DNA from: Crossaster papposus
Lineage: Eukaryota > Echinodermata > Asteroidea > Velatida > Solasteridae
Direction of reading: 5' to 3'
Length of the DNA: 64,000 nt
Assembly (NCBI GenBank): GCA_037893245.1
Contig: JBAIAA010000516.1
Span: forward strand, 248,001 to 312,000
This document shows, piece after piece, positions 37,629 through 49,479 of this stretch. Each line of letters opens with the position of its first letter. The first letter of the stretch is position 1. The notes beneath the pieces were generated by a model. The model saw only the letters and a program-made list of their open reading frames with translations. It ran no database searches and was not told where the DNA came from. The position numbers were made by a program, and so were the translations under genes.

Positions 37629-37708
37629 CGGGAAGGGGCTGGGTGTTAGGAGATAGAGGGGGGCCTCCAGGAATGGCAAAATTAGCAATTTGACCCGGGG
37701 CATGCTTT
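37618..37708. repeat. 15-bp perfect inverted repeat inside the monomer (example copy)
   Basis: AAAGCATGCCCCGGG at 37618-37632 is the exact reverse complement of CCCGGGGCATGCTTT at 37694-37708, with 61 bp between. The match stops on both sides (G/G outside, A/A inside). The same pair occurs in nearly every monomer. It could extrude as a hairpin or cruciform in single-stranded DNA or RNA; that is inference. Arm variants seen elsewhere (CATGCTCCGGG, CACCGGG, GACCTGGGG, GACCCAGGG, GACCAGGGG) are not matched by a compensating change in the other arm. Confidence 0.93.
37630..37663 (+). other. G-run cluster with G-quadruplex potential (example copy)
   Basis: Four G-runs lie between the inverted arms: GGG (monomer 89-91), GGGG (94-97), GGG (100-102) and a run of six (117-122), with loops of 2, 2 and 14 nt. 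The first three are tightly spaced; the last loop is long, so folding is plausible but not assured. The final run is the length-variable site (5, 6 or 7 G) that sets monomer length. The common AATGGG variant still leaves three G in the second run. Confidence 0.6.
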
Positions 37709-37737
37709 GTTAGTATTTTATTTCGATTTTCTGAAAA

Positions 37738-37751
37738 TGTTAACGTTAACA
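37738..37751. repeat. 14-bp palindrome at the monomer junction (example copy)
   Basis: TGTTAACGTTAACA is its own reverse complement and spans the last 3 bases of one monomer and the first 11 of the next. It holds two abutting GTTAAC hexamers. The 5' half is the most variable part of the monomer across the window. The 3' half (CGTTAACAC) is much better kept. Confidence 0.93.
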
Positions 37752-39332
37752 CACGCGTTTCAAATTCGCCATAGGTTTGTGCACACAATCCCCGCCCACA
37801 AATAAGGGCATGAAGGAAAGCATGCCCCGGGAAGGGGCTGGGTGTTAGGAGATAGAGGGGGGCCTCCAGGAATGGCAAAATTAGCAATTTGACCCGGGGC
37901 ATGCTTTGTTAGTATTTTATTTCGATTTTCTGAAAATGTTAACGTTAACACACGCGTTTCAAATTCGCCATAGGTTTGTGCACACAATCCCCGCCCACAA
38001 ATAAGAGCATGAAGGAAAGCATGCCCCGGGAATGGGCTGGGTGTTAGGAGATAGAGGGGGGCCTCCAGGAATGGCAAAATTAGCAATTTGACCCGGGGCA
38101 TGCTTTGTTAGTATTTTATTTCGATTTTCTGAAAATTTTAACGTTAACACACGCGTTTCAAATTCGCCATAGGTTTGTGCACACAATCCCCGCCCACAAA
38201 TAAGGGCATGAAGGAAAGCATGCCCCGGGAAGGGGCTGGGTGTTAGGAGATAGAGGGGGGCCTCCAGGAATGGCAAAATTAGCAATTTGACCCGGGGCAT
38301 GCTTTGTTACTATTTTATTTCGATTTTCTGAAAATTTTAACGTTAACACACGCGTTTCAAATTCGCCATAGGTTTGTGCACACAATCCCCGCCCACAAAT
38401 AAGGGCATGAAGGAAAGCATGCCCCGGGAAGGGGCTGGGTGTTAGGAGATAGAGGGGGGCCTCCAGGAATGGCAAAATTAGCAATTTGACCCGGGGCATG
38501 CTTTGTTAGTATTTTATTTCGATTTTCTGAAAATTGTAACGTTAACACACGCGTTTCAAATTCGCCATAGGTTTGTGCACACAATCCCCGCCCACAAATA
38601 AGGGCATGAAGGAAAGCATGCCCCGGGAAGGGACTGGGTGTTAGGAGATAGAGGGGGGCCTCCAGGAATGGCAAAATTAGCAATTTGACCCGGGGCATGC
38701 TTTGTTAGTATTTTATTTCTATTTTCTGAAAGTTTTAACGTTAACACACGCGTTTCAAATTCGCCATAGGTTTGTGCACACAATCCCCGCCCACAAATAA
38801 GGGCATGAAGGAAAGCATGCCCCGGGAATGGGCTGGGTGTTAGGAGATAGAGGGGGGCCTCCAGGAATGGCAAAATTAGCAATTTGACCCGGGGCATGCT
38901 TTGTTAGTATTTTATTTCGATTTTCTGAAAATTTTAACGTTAACACACGCGTTTCAAATTCGCCATAGGTTTGTGCACACAATCCCCGCCCACAAATAAG
39001 GGCATGAAGGAAAGCATGCCCCGGGAATGGGCTGGGTGTTAGGAGATAGAGGGGGGCCTCCAGGAATGGCAAAATTAGCAATTTGACCCGGGGCATGCTT
39101 TGTTAGTATTTTATTTCGATTTTCTGAAAATGTTAACGTTAACACACGCGTTTCAAATTCGCCATAGGTTTGTGCACACGATCCCCGCCCACAAATAAGA
39201 GCATGAAGGAAAGCATGCCCCGGGAAGGGGCTGGGTGTTAGGAGATAGAGGGGGGCCTCCAGGAATGGCAAAATTAGAAATTTGACCCGGGGCATGCTTT
39301 GTTAGTATTTTATTTCGATTTTCTGAAAATTT

Positions 39333-41919
39333 TAACGTTAACACACGCGTTTCAAATTCGCCATAGGTTTGTGCACACAATCCCCGCCCACAAATAAGGG
39401 CATGAAGGAAAGCATGCCCCGGGAAGGGGCTGGGTGTTAGGAGATAGAGGGGGGCCTCCAGGAATGGCAAAATTAGCAATTTGACCCGGGGCATGCTTTG
39501 TTAGTATTTTATTTCGATTTTCTGAAAATTGTAACGTTAACACACGCGTTTCAAATTCGCCATAGGTTTGTGCACACAATCCCCGCCCACAAATAAGGGC
39601 ATGAAGGAAAGCATGCCCCGGGAAGGGGCTGGGTGTTAGGAGATAGAGGGGGGCCTCCAGGAATGGCAAAATTAGCAATTTGACCCGGGGCATGCTTTGT
39701 TACTATTTTATTTCGATTTTCTGAACATTTTAACGTTAACACACGCGTTTCAAATTCGCCATAGGTTTGTGCACACAATCCCCGCCCACAAATAAGGGCA
39801 TGAAGGAAAGCATGCCCCGGGAAGGGGCTGGGTGTTAGGAGATAGAGGGGGGCCTCCAGGAATGGCAAAATTAGCAATTTGACCCGGGGCATGCTTTGTT
39901 AGTATTTTATTTCGATTTTCTGAAAATTTTAACGTTAACACACGCGTTTCAAATTCGCCATAGGTTTGTGCACACAATCCCCGCCCACAAATAAGGGCAT
40001 GAAGGAAAGCATGCCCCGGGAAGGGACTGGGTGTTAGGAGATAGAGGGGGGCCTCCAAGAATGGCAAAATTAGCAATTTGACCCGGGGCATGCTTTGTTA
40101 GTATTTTATTTCGATTTTCTGAAAGTTTTAACGTTAACACACGCGTTTCAAATTCGCCATAGGTTTGTGCACACAATCCCCGCCCACAAATAAGGGCATG
40201 AAGGAAAGCATGCCCCGGGAATGGGCTGGGTGTTAGGAGATAGAGGGGGGCCTCCAGGAATGGCAAAATTAGCAATTTGACCCGGGGCATGCTTTGTTAG
40301 TATTTTATTTCGATTTTCTGAAAATTTTAACGTTAACACACGCGTTTCAAATTCGCCATAGGTTTGTGCACACAATCCCCGCCCACAAATAAGGGCATGA
40401 AGGAAAGCATGCCCCGGGAAGGGGCTGGGTGTTAGGAGATATAGGGGGGCCTCCAGGAATGGCAGAATTAGCAATTTGACCCGGGGCATGCTTTGTTGGT
40501 ATTTTATTTCGATTTTCTGAAAATTGTAACGTTAACACACGCGTTTCAAATTCGCCATAGGTTTGTGCACACAATCCCCGCCCACAAATAAGGGCATGAA
40601 GGAAAGCATGCCCCGGGAAGGGGCTGGGTGTTAGGAGATAGAGGGGGGCCTCCAGGAATGGCAACATTAGCAATTTGACCCGGGGCATGCTTTGTTAGTA
40701 TTTTATTTCGATTTTCTGAAAATGTTAACGTTAACACACGCGTTTCAAATTCGCCATAGGTTTGTGCACACAATCCCCGCCCACAAATAAGGGCATGAAG
40801 GAAAGCATGCCCCGGGAAGGGGCTGGGTGTTAGGAGATAGAGGGGGGCCTCCAGGAATGGCAAAATTAGCAATTTGACCCGGGGCATGCTTTGTTAGTAT
40901 TTTATTTCAATTTTCTGAAAATGTTAACGTTAACACAAGCGTTTCAAATTCGCCATAGGTTTGTGCACAAAATCCCCGCCCACAAATAAGGGCATGAAGG
41001 AAAGCATGCCCCGGGAAGGGACTGGGTGTTAGGAGATAGAGGGGGGCCTCCATGAATGGCAAAATTAGCAATTTGACCCCGGGCATGCTTTGTTAGTATT
41101 TTATTTCGATTTTCTGAAAATGTTAACGTTAACACACGCGTTTCAAATTCGCCATAGGTTTGTGCACACAATCCCCGCCCACAAATAAGGGCATGAAGGA
41201 AAGCATGCCCCGGGAAGGGGCTGGGTGTTAGGAGATAGAGGGGGGCCTCCAGGAATGGCAAAATTAGCAATTTGACCCGGGGCATGCTTTGTTATTATTT
41301 TATTTTGATTTTCTGAAAATGTTAACGTTAACACACGCGTTTCAAATTCGCCATAGGTTTGTGCACACAATCCCCGCCCACAAATAAGGGCATGAAGGAA
41401 AGCATGCTCCGGGAAGGGGCTGGGTGTTAGGAGATAGAGGGGGGCCTCCAGGAATGGCAAAATTAGCAATTTGACCAGGGGCATGCTTTGTTAGTATTTT
41501 ATTTCGATTTTCTGAAAATGTTAACGTTAACACACGCGTTTCAAATTCGCCATAGGTTTGTGCACACAATCCCCGCCCACAAATAAGGGCATGAAGGAAA
41601 GCATGCCCCGGGAAGGGGCTGGGTGTTAGGAGATAGAGGGGGGCCTCCAGGAATGGCAAAATTAGCAATTTGACCCGGGGCATGCTTTGTTAGTATTTTA
41701 TTTCGATTTTCTGAAAATGTTAACGTTAACACACGCGTTTCAAATTCGCCATAGGTTTGTGCACACAATCCCCGCCCACAAATAAGGGCATGAAGGAAAG
41801 CATGCCCCGGGAAGGGGCTGGGTGTTAGGAGATAGAGGGGGGGCCTCCAGGAATGGCAAAATTGCAATTTGACCCGGGGCATGCTTTGTTAGTATTTTAT
41901 TTCGATTTTCTGAAAATTT
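39333..41919 (+). repeat. 13-mer, apparent short form of the downstream 17-mer
   Basis: The tag order GTTACT/AACATTTT (39532), GGACTGGG with CCAAGAATGG (39930), AATGGG (40129), GTTGGTATT (40328), GGCAACATT (40527), ACACAAGCG with GCACAAAATCC and CCATGAATGG (40925), GTTATTATT (41124), CATGCTCCGGG with GACCAGGGG (41323) and AAAATTGCAATTT (41721) is the order found at 42716-46097, but without two pairs of monomers. The last monomer has both a seven-G run and a 1-bp loss, so its length stays 199. Confidence 0.82.
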
Positions 41920-42715
41920 TAACGTTAACACACGCGTTTCAAATTCGCCATAGGTTTGTGCACACAATCCCCGCCCACAAATAAGGGCATGAAGGAAAGC
42001 ATGCCCCGGGAAGGGGCTGGGTGTTAGGAGATAGAGGGGGGCCTCCAGGAATGGCAAAATTAGAAATTTGACCCGGGGCATGCTTTGTTAGTATTTTATT
42101 TCGATTTTCTGAAAATGTTAACGTTAACACACGCGTTTCAAATTCGCCATAGGTTTGTGCACACAATCCCCGCCCACAAATAAAGGCATGAAGGAAAGCA
42201 TGCCCCGGGAAGGGGCTGGGTGTTAGGAGATAGAGGGGGGCCTCCAGGAATAGCAAAATTAGCAATTTGACCCGGGGCATGCTTTGTTAGTATTTTATTT
42301 CGATTTTCTGAAAAATGTTACGTTAACACACGCGTTTCAAATTCGCCATAGGTTTGTGCACACAATCCCCGCCCACAAATAAGGGCATAAAGGAAAGCAT
42401 GCCCCGGGAAGGGGCTGGGTGTTAGGAGATAGAGGGGGGCCTCCAGGAATGGCAACATTAGCAATTTGACCCGGGGCATGCTTTGTTAGTATTTTATTTC
42501 GATTTTCTGAAAATTGTTACGTTAACACACGCGTTTCAAATTCGCCATAGGTTTGTGCACACAATCCCCGCCCACAAATAAGGGCATGAAGGAAAGCATG
42601 CCCCGGGAAGGGGCTGGGTGTTAGGAGATAGAGGGGGGCCTCCAGGAATGGCAAAATTAGAAATTTGACCCGGGGCATGCTTTGTTAGTATTTTATTTCG
42701 ATTTTCTGAAAATTT

Positions 42716-45700
42716 TAACGTTAACACACGCGTTTCAAATTCGCCATAGGTTTGTGCACACAATCCCCGCCCACAAATAAGGGCATGAAGGAAAGCATGC
42801 CCCGGGAAGGGGCTGGGTGTTAGGAGATAGAGGGGGGCCTCCAGGAATGGCAAAATTAGCAATTTGACCCGGGGCATGCTTTGTTAGTATTTTATTTCGA
42901 TTTTCTGAAAATTGTAACGTTAACACACGCGTTTCAAATTCGCCATAGGTTTGTGCACACAATCCCCGCCCACAAATAAGGGCATGAAGGAAAGCATGCC
43001 CCGGGAAGGGGCTGGGTGTTAGGAGATAGAGGGGGGCCTCCAGGAATGGCAAAATTAGCAATTTGACCCGGGGCATGCTTTGTTACTATTTTATTTCGAT
43101 TTTCTGAACATTTTAACGTTAACACACGCGTTTCAAATTCGCCATAGGTTTGTGCACACAATCCCCGCCCACAAATAAGGGCATGAAGGAAAGCATGCCC
43201 CGGGAAGGGGATGGGTGTTAGGAGATAGAGGGGGGCCTCCAGGAATGGCAAAATTAGCAATTTGACCCGGGGCATGCTTTGTTAGTATTTTATTTCGATT
43301 TTCTGAAAATTTTAACGTTAACACACGCGTTTCAAATTCGCCATAGGTTTGTGCACACAATCCCCGCCCACAAATAAGGGCATGAAGGAAAGCATGCCCC
43401 GGGAAGGGACTGGGTGTTAGGAGATAGAGGGGGGCCTCCAAGAATGGCAAAATTAGCAATTTGACCCGGGGCATGCTTTGTTAGTATTTTATTTCGATTT
43501 TCTGAAAGTTTTAACGTTAACACACGCGTTTCAAATTCGCCATAGGTTTGTGCACACAATCCCCGCCCACAAATAAGGGCATGAAGGAAAGCATGCCCCG
43601 GGAATGGGCTGGGTGTTAGGAGATAGAGGGGGGCCTCCAGGAATGGCAAAATTAGCAATTTGACCCGGGGCATGCTTTGTTAGTATTTTATTTCGATTTT
43701 CTGAAAATTTTAACGTTAACACACGCGTTTCAAATTCGCCATAGGTTTGTGCACACAATCCCCGCCCACAAATAAGGGCATGAAGGAAAGCATGCCCCGG
43801 GAAGGGGCTGGGTGTTAGGAGATAGAGGGGGGCCTCCAAGAATGGCAAAATTAGCAATTTGACCCGGGGCATGCTTTGTTAGTATTTTATTTCGATTTTC
43901 TGAAAGTTTTAACGTTAACACACGCGTTTCAAATTCGCCATAGGTTTGTGCACACAATCCCCGCCCACAAATAAGGGCATGAAGGAAAGCATGCCCCGGG
44001 AATGGGCTGGGTGTTAGGAGATAGAGGGGGGCCTCCAGGAATGGCAAAATTAGCAATTTGACCCGGGGCATGCTTTGTTAGTATTTTATTTCGATTTTCT
44101 GAAAATTTTAACGTTAACACACGCGTTTCAAATTCGCCATAGGTTTGTGCACACAATCCCCGCCCACAAATAAGGGCATGAAGGAAAGCATGCCCCGGGA
44201 AGGGGCTGGGTGATAGGAGATAGAGGGGGGCCTCCAGGAATGGCAAAATTAGCAATTTGACCCGGGGCATGCTTTGTTGGTATTTTATTTCGATTTTCTG
44301 AAAATTGTAACGTTAACACACGCGTTTCAAATTCGCCATAGGTTTGTGCACACAATCCCCGCCCACAAATAAGGGCATGAAGGAAAGCATGCCCCGGGAA
44401 GGGGCTGGGTGTTAGGAGATAGAGGGGGGCCTCCAGGAATGGCAACATTAGCAATTTGACCCGGGGCATGCTTTGTTAGTATTTTATTTCGATTTTCTGA
44501 AAATGTTAACGTTAACACACGCGTTTCAAATTCGCCATAGGTTTGTGCACACAATCCCCGCCCACAAATAAGGGCATGAAGGAAAGCATGCCCCGGGAAG
44601 GGGCTGGGTGTTAGGAGATAGAGGGGGGCCTCCAGGAATGGCAAAATTAGCAATTTGACCCGGGGCATGCTTTGTTATTATTTTATTTCGATTTTCTGAA
44701 AATGTTAACGTTAACACACGCGTTTCAAATTCGCCATAGGTTTGTGCACACAATCCCCGCCCACAAATAAGGGCATGAAGGAAAGCATGCCCCGGGAAGG
44801 GGCTGGGTGTTAGGAGATAGAGGGGGGCCTCCAGGAATGGCAAAATTAGCAATTTGACCCGGGGCATGCTTTGTTAGTATTTTATTTCGATTTTCTGAAA
44901 ATTGTAACGTTAACACACGCGTTTCAAATTCGCCATAGGTTTGTGCACACAATCCCCGCCCACAAATAAGGGCATGAAGGAAAGCATGCCCCGGGAAGGG
45001 GCTGGGTGTTAGGAGATAGAGGGGGGCCTCCAGGAATGGCAAAATTAGCAATTTGACCCGGGGCATGCTTTGTTAGTATTTTATTTCGATTTTCTGAAAA
45101 TGTTAACGTTAACACAAGCGTTTCAAATTCGCCATAGGTTTGTGCACAAAATCCCCGCCCACAAATAAGGGCATGAAGGAAAGCATGCCCCGGGAAGGGA
45201 CTGGGTGTTAGGAGATAGAGGGGGGCCTCCATGAATGGCAAAATTAGCAATTTGACCCGGGGCATGCTTTGTTAGTATTTTATTTCGATTTTCTGAAAAT
45301 GTTAACGTTAACACACGCGTTTCAAATTCGCCATAGGTTTGTGCACACAATCCCCGCCCACAAATAAGGGCATGAAGGAAAGCATGCCCCGGGAAGGGGC
45401 TGGGTGTTAGGAGATAGAGGGGGGCCTCCAGGAATGGCAAAATTAGCAATTTGACCCGGGGCATGCTTTGTTATTATTTTATTTTGATTTTCTGAAAATG
45501 TTAACGTTAACACACGCGTTTCAAATTCGCCATAGGTTTGTGCACACAATCCCCGCCCACAAATAAGGGCATGAAGGAAAGCATGCTCCGGGAAGGGGCT
45601 GGGTGTTAGGAGATAGAGGGGGGCCTCCAGGAATGGCAAAATTAGCAATTTGACCAGGGGCATGCTTTGTTAGTATTTTATTTCGATTTTCTGAAAATGT

Positions 45701-46097
45701 TAACGTTAACACACGCGTTTCAAATTCGCCATAGGTTTGTGCACACAATCCCCGCCCACAAATAAGGGCATGAAGGAAAGCATGCCCCGGGAAGGGGCTG
45801 GGTGTTAGGAGATAGAGGGGGGCCTCCAGGAATGGCAAAATTAGCAATTTGACCCGGGGCATGCTTTGTTAGTATTTTATTTCGATTTTCTGAAAATGTT
45901 AACGTTAACACACGCGTTTCAAATTCGCCATAGGTTTGTGCACACAATCCCCGCCCACAAATAAGGGCATGAAGGAAAGCATGCCCCGGGAAGGGGCTGG
46001 GTGTTAGGAGATAGAGGGGGGCCTCCAGGAATGGCAAAATTGCAATTTGACCCGGGGCATGCTTTGTTAGTATTTTATTTCGATTTTCTGAAAATTT
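42716..46097 (+). repeat. 17-mer HOR, copy 1 (3382 bp)
   Basis: Seventeen monomers, 16 of 199 bp and one of 198 bp (45900, AAAATTGCAATTT). Tags: GGATGGG (43114); GGACTGGG with CCAAGAATGG and GAAAGTTTT (43313); a second CCAAGAATGG (43711); GGTGATAGG with GTTGGTATT (44109); GGCAACATT (44308); ACACAAGCG (45104); CATGCTCCGGG (45502). The monomer pairs at 43711/43910 and about 44706/44905 are extra relative to 39333-41919. Confidence 0.93.
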
Positions 46098-49000
46098 TAA
46101 CGTTAACACACGCGTTTCAAATTCGCCATAGGTTTGTGCACACAATCCCCGCCCACAAATAAGGGCATGAAGGAAAGCATGCCCCGGGAAGGGGCTGGGT
46201 GTTAGGAGATAGAGGGGGGCCTCCAGGAATGGCAAAATTAGCAATTTGACCCGGGGCATGCTTTGTTAGTATTTTATTTCGATTTTCTGAAAATTGTAAC
46301 GTTAACACACGCGTTTCAAATTCGCCATAGGTTTGTGCACACAATCCCCGCCCACAAATAAGGGCATGAAGGAAAGCATGCCCCGGGAAGGGGCTGGGTG
46401 TTAGGAGATAGAGGGGGGCCTCCAGGAATGGCAAAATTAGCAATTTGACCCGGGGCATGCTTTGTTACTATTTTATTTCGATTTTCTGAACATTTTAACG
46501 TTAACACACGCGTTTCAAATTCGCCATAGGTTTGTGCACACAATCCCCGCCCACAAATAAGGGCATGAAGGAAAGCATGCCCCGGGAAGGGGATGGGTGT
46601 TAGGAGATAGAGGGGGGCCTCCAGGAATGGCAAAATTAGCAATTTGACCCGGGGCATGCTTTGTTAGTATTTTATTTCGATTTTCTGAAAATTTTAACGT
46701 TAACACACGCGTTTCAAATTCGCCATAGGTTTGTGCACACAATCCCCGCCCACAAATAAGGGCATGAAGGAAAGCATGCCCCGGGAAGGGACTGGGTGTT
46801 AGGAGATAGAGGGGGGCCTCCAAGAATGGCAAAATTAGCAATTTGACCCGGGGCATGCTTTGTTAGTATTTTATTTCGATTTTCTGAAAGTTTTAACGTT
46901 AACACACGCGTTTCAAATTCGCCATAGGTTTGTGCACACAATCCCCGCCCACAAATAAGGGCATGAAGGAAAGCATGCCCCGGGAATGGGCTGGGTGTTA
47001 GGAGATAGAGGGGGGCCTCCAGGAATGGCAAAATTAGCAATTTGACCCGGGGCATGCTTTGTTAGTATTTTATTTCGATTTTCTGAAAATTTTAACGTTA
47101 ACACACGCGTTTCAAATTCGCCATAGGTTTGTGCACACAATCCCCGCCCACAAATAAGGGCATGAAGGAAAGCATGCCCCGGGAAGGGGCTGGGTGTTAG
47201 GAGATAGAGGGGGGCCTCCAAGAATGGCAAAATTAGCAATTTGACCCGGGGCATGCTTTGTTAGTATTTTATTTCGATTTTCTGAAAGTTTTAACGTTAA
47301 CACACGCGTTTCAAATTCGCCATAGGTTTGTGCACACAATCCCCGCCCACAAATAAGGGCATGAAGGAAAGCATGCCCCGGGAATGGGCTGGGTGTTAGG
47401 AGATAGAGGGGGGCCTCCAGGAATGGCAAAATTAGCAATTTGACCCGGGGCATGCTTTGTTAGTATTTTATTTCGATTTTCTGAAAATTTTAACGTTAAC
47501 ACACGCGTTTCAAATTCGCCATAGGTTTGTGCACACAATCCCCGCCCACAAATAAGGGCATGAAGGAAAGCATGCCCCGGGAAGGGGCTGGGTGATAGGA
47601 GATAGAGGGGGGCCTCCAGGAATGGCAAAATTAGCAATTTGACCCGGGGCATGCTTTGTTGGTATTTTATTTCGATTTTCTGAAAATTGTAACGTTAACA
47701 CACGCGTTTCAAATTCGCCATAGGTTTGTGCACACAATCCCCGCCCACAAATAAGGGCATGAAGGAAAGCATGCCCCGGGAAGGGGCTGGGTGTTAGGAG
47801 ATAGAGGGGGGCCTCCAGGAATGGCAACATTAGCAATTTGACCCGGGGCATGCTTTGTTAGTATTTTATTTCGATTTTCTGAAAATGTTAACGTTAACAC
47901 ACGCGTTTCAAATTCGCCATAGGTTTGTGCACACAATCCCCGCCCACAAATAAGGGCATGAAGGAAAGCATGCCCCGGGAAGGGGCTGGGTGTTAGGAGA
48001 TAGAGGGGGGCCTCCAGGAATGGCAAAATTAGCAATTTGACCCGGGGCATGCTTTGTTATTATTTTATTTCGATTTTCTGAAAATGTTAACGTTAACACA
48101 CGCGTTTCAAATTCGCCATAGGTTTGTGCACACAATCCCCGCCCACAAATAAGGGCATGAAGGAAAGCATGCCCCGGGAAGGGGCTGGGTGTTAGGAGAT
48201 AGAGGGGGGCCTCCAGGAATGGCAAAATTAGCAATTTGACCCGGGGCATGCTTTGTTAGTATTTTATTTCGATTTTCTGAAAATTGTAACGTTAACACAC
48301 GCGTTTCAAATTCGCCATAGGTTTGTGCACACAATCCCCGCCCACAAATAAGGGCATGAAGGAAAGCATGCCCCGGGAAGGGGCTGGGTGTTAGGAGATA
48401 GAGGGGGGCCTCCAGGAATGGCAAAATTAGCAATTTGACCCGGGGCATGCTTTGTTAGTATTTTATTTCGATTTTCTGAAAATGTTAACGTTAACACAAG
48501 CGTTTCAAATTCGCCATAGGTTTGTGCACAAAATCCCCGCCCACAAATAAGGGCATGAAGGAAAGCATGCCCCGGGAAGGGACTGGGTGTTAGGAGATAG
48601 AGGGGGGCCTCCATGAATGGCAAAATTAGCAATTTGACCCGGGGCATGCTTTGTTAGTATTTTATTTCGATTTTCTGAAAATGTTAACGTTAACACACGC
48701 GTTTCAAATTCGCCATAGGTTTGTGCACACAATCCCCGCCCACAAATAAGGGCATGAAGGAAAGCATGCCCCGGGAAGGGGCTGGGTGTTAGGAGATAGA
48801 GGGGGGCCTCCAGGAATGGCAAAATTAGCAATTTGACCCGGGGCATGCTTTGTTATTATTTTATTTTGATTTTCTGAAAATGTTAACGTTAACACACGCG
48901 TTTCAAATTCGCCATAGGTTTGTGCACACAATCCCCGCCCACAAATAAGGGCATGAAGGAAAGCATGCTCCGGGAAGGGGCTGGGTGTTAGGAGATAGAG

Positions 49001-49479
49001 GGGGGCCTCCAGGAATGGCAAAATTAGCAATTTGACCAGGGGCATGCTTTGTTAGTATTTTATTTCGATTTTCTGAAAATGTTAACGTTAACACACGCGT
49101 TTCAAATTCGCCATAGGTTTGTGCACACAATCCCCGCCCACAAATAAGGGCATGAAGGAAAGCATGCCCCGGGAAGGGGCTGGGTGTTAGGAGATAGAGG
49201 GGGGCCTCCAGGAATGGCAAAATTAGCAATTTGACCCGGGGCATGCTTTGTTAGTATTTTATTTCGATTTTCTGAAAATGTTAACGTTAACACACGCGTT
49301 TCAAATTCGCCATAGGTTTGTGCACACAATCCCCGCCCACAAATAAGGGCATGAAGGAAAGCATGCCCCGGGAAGGGGCTGGGTGTTAGGAGATAGAGGG
49401 GGGCCTCCAGGAATGGCAAAATTGCAATTTGACCCGGGGCATGCTTTGTTAGTATTTTATTTCGATTTTCTGAAAATTT
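46098..49479 (+). repeat. 17-mer HOR, copy 2 (3382 bp)
   Basis: It matches copy 1 at every diagnostic site I compared, including GGATGGG, both CCAAGAATGG monomers, GGTGATAGG and the 198-bp AAAATTGCAATTT monomer at 49282. I found no difference by eye, which makes this one of the youngest large duplications in the window, or an assembly duplication. Confidence 0.93.

Larger units (their letters stand above)
37542..37740 (+). repeat. Representative consensus monomer (199 bp)
   Basis: This copy carries the majority base at the variable sites I tracked, so it serves as the reference. Landmarks by monomer position: two abutting GTTAAC sites across the junction (198-199 with 1-4, then 5-10), ACGCGT at 13-18, TGTGCACA at 38-45, GGGCATG at 66-72, left inverted arm 77-91, G-runs 89-122, GGCCTCCAGG about 121-130, right inverted arm 153-167, and an A/T-rich tail 165-199. 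GCATGC and CCCGGG each occur twice, once per arm. By hand count the monomer has 40 C, 54 G and 8 CpG, giving 47% GC. Confidence 0.95.

Noticed and set aside
37618..37708. CRISPR-like array (regular repeats with dyad symmetry)
   Set aside because: The whole 199-bp unit is conserved, so there are no unique spacers. Unit size and lack of cas genes also rule it out.
37618..37708. Rho-independent terminator or miniature inverted-repeat transposon in each monomer
   Set aside because: The loop is 61 nt, the T-stretch after the stem is short, and there are no target-site duplications or insertion-site variation. The arms are simply part of the satellite unit.
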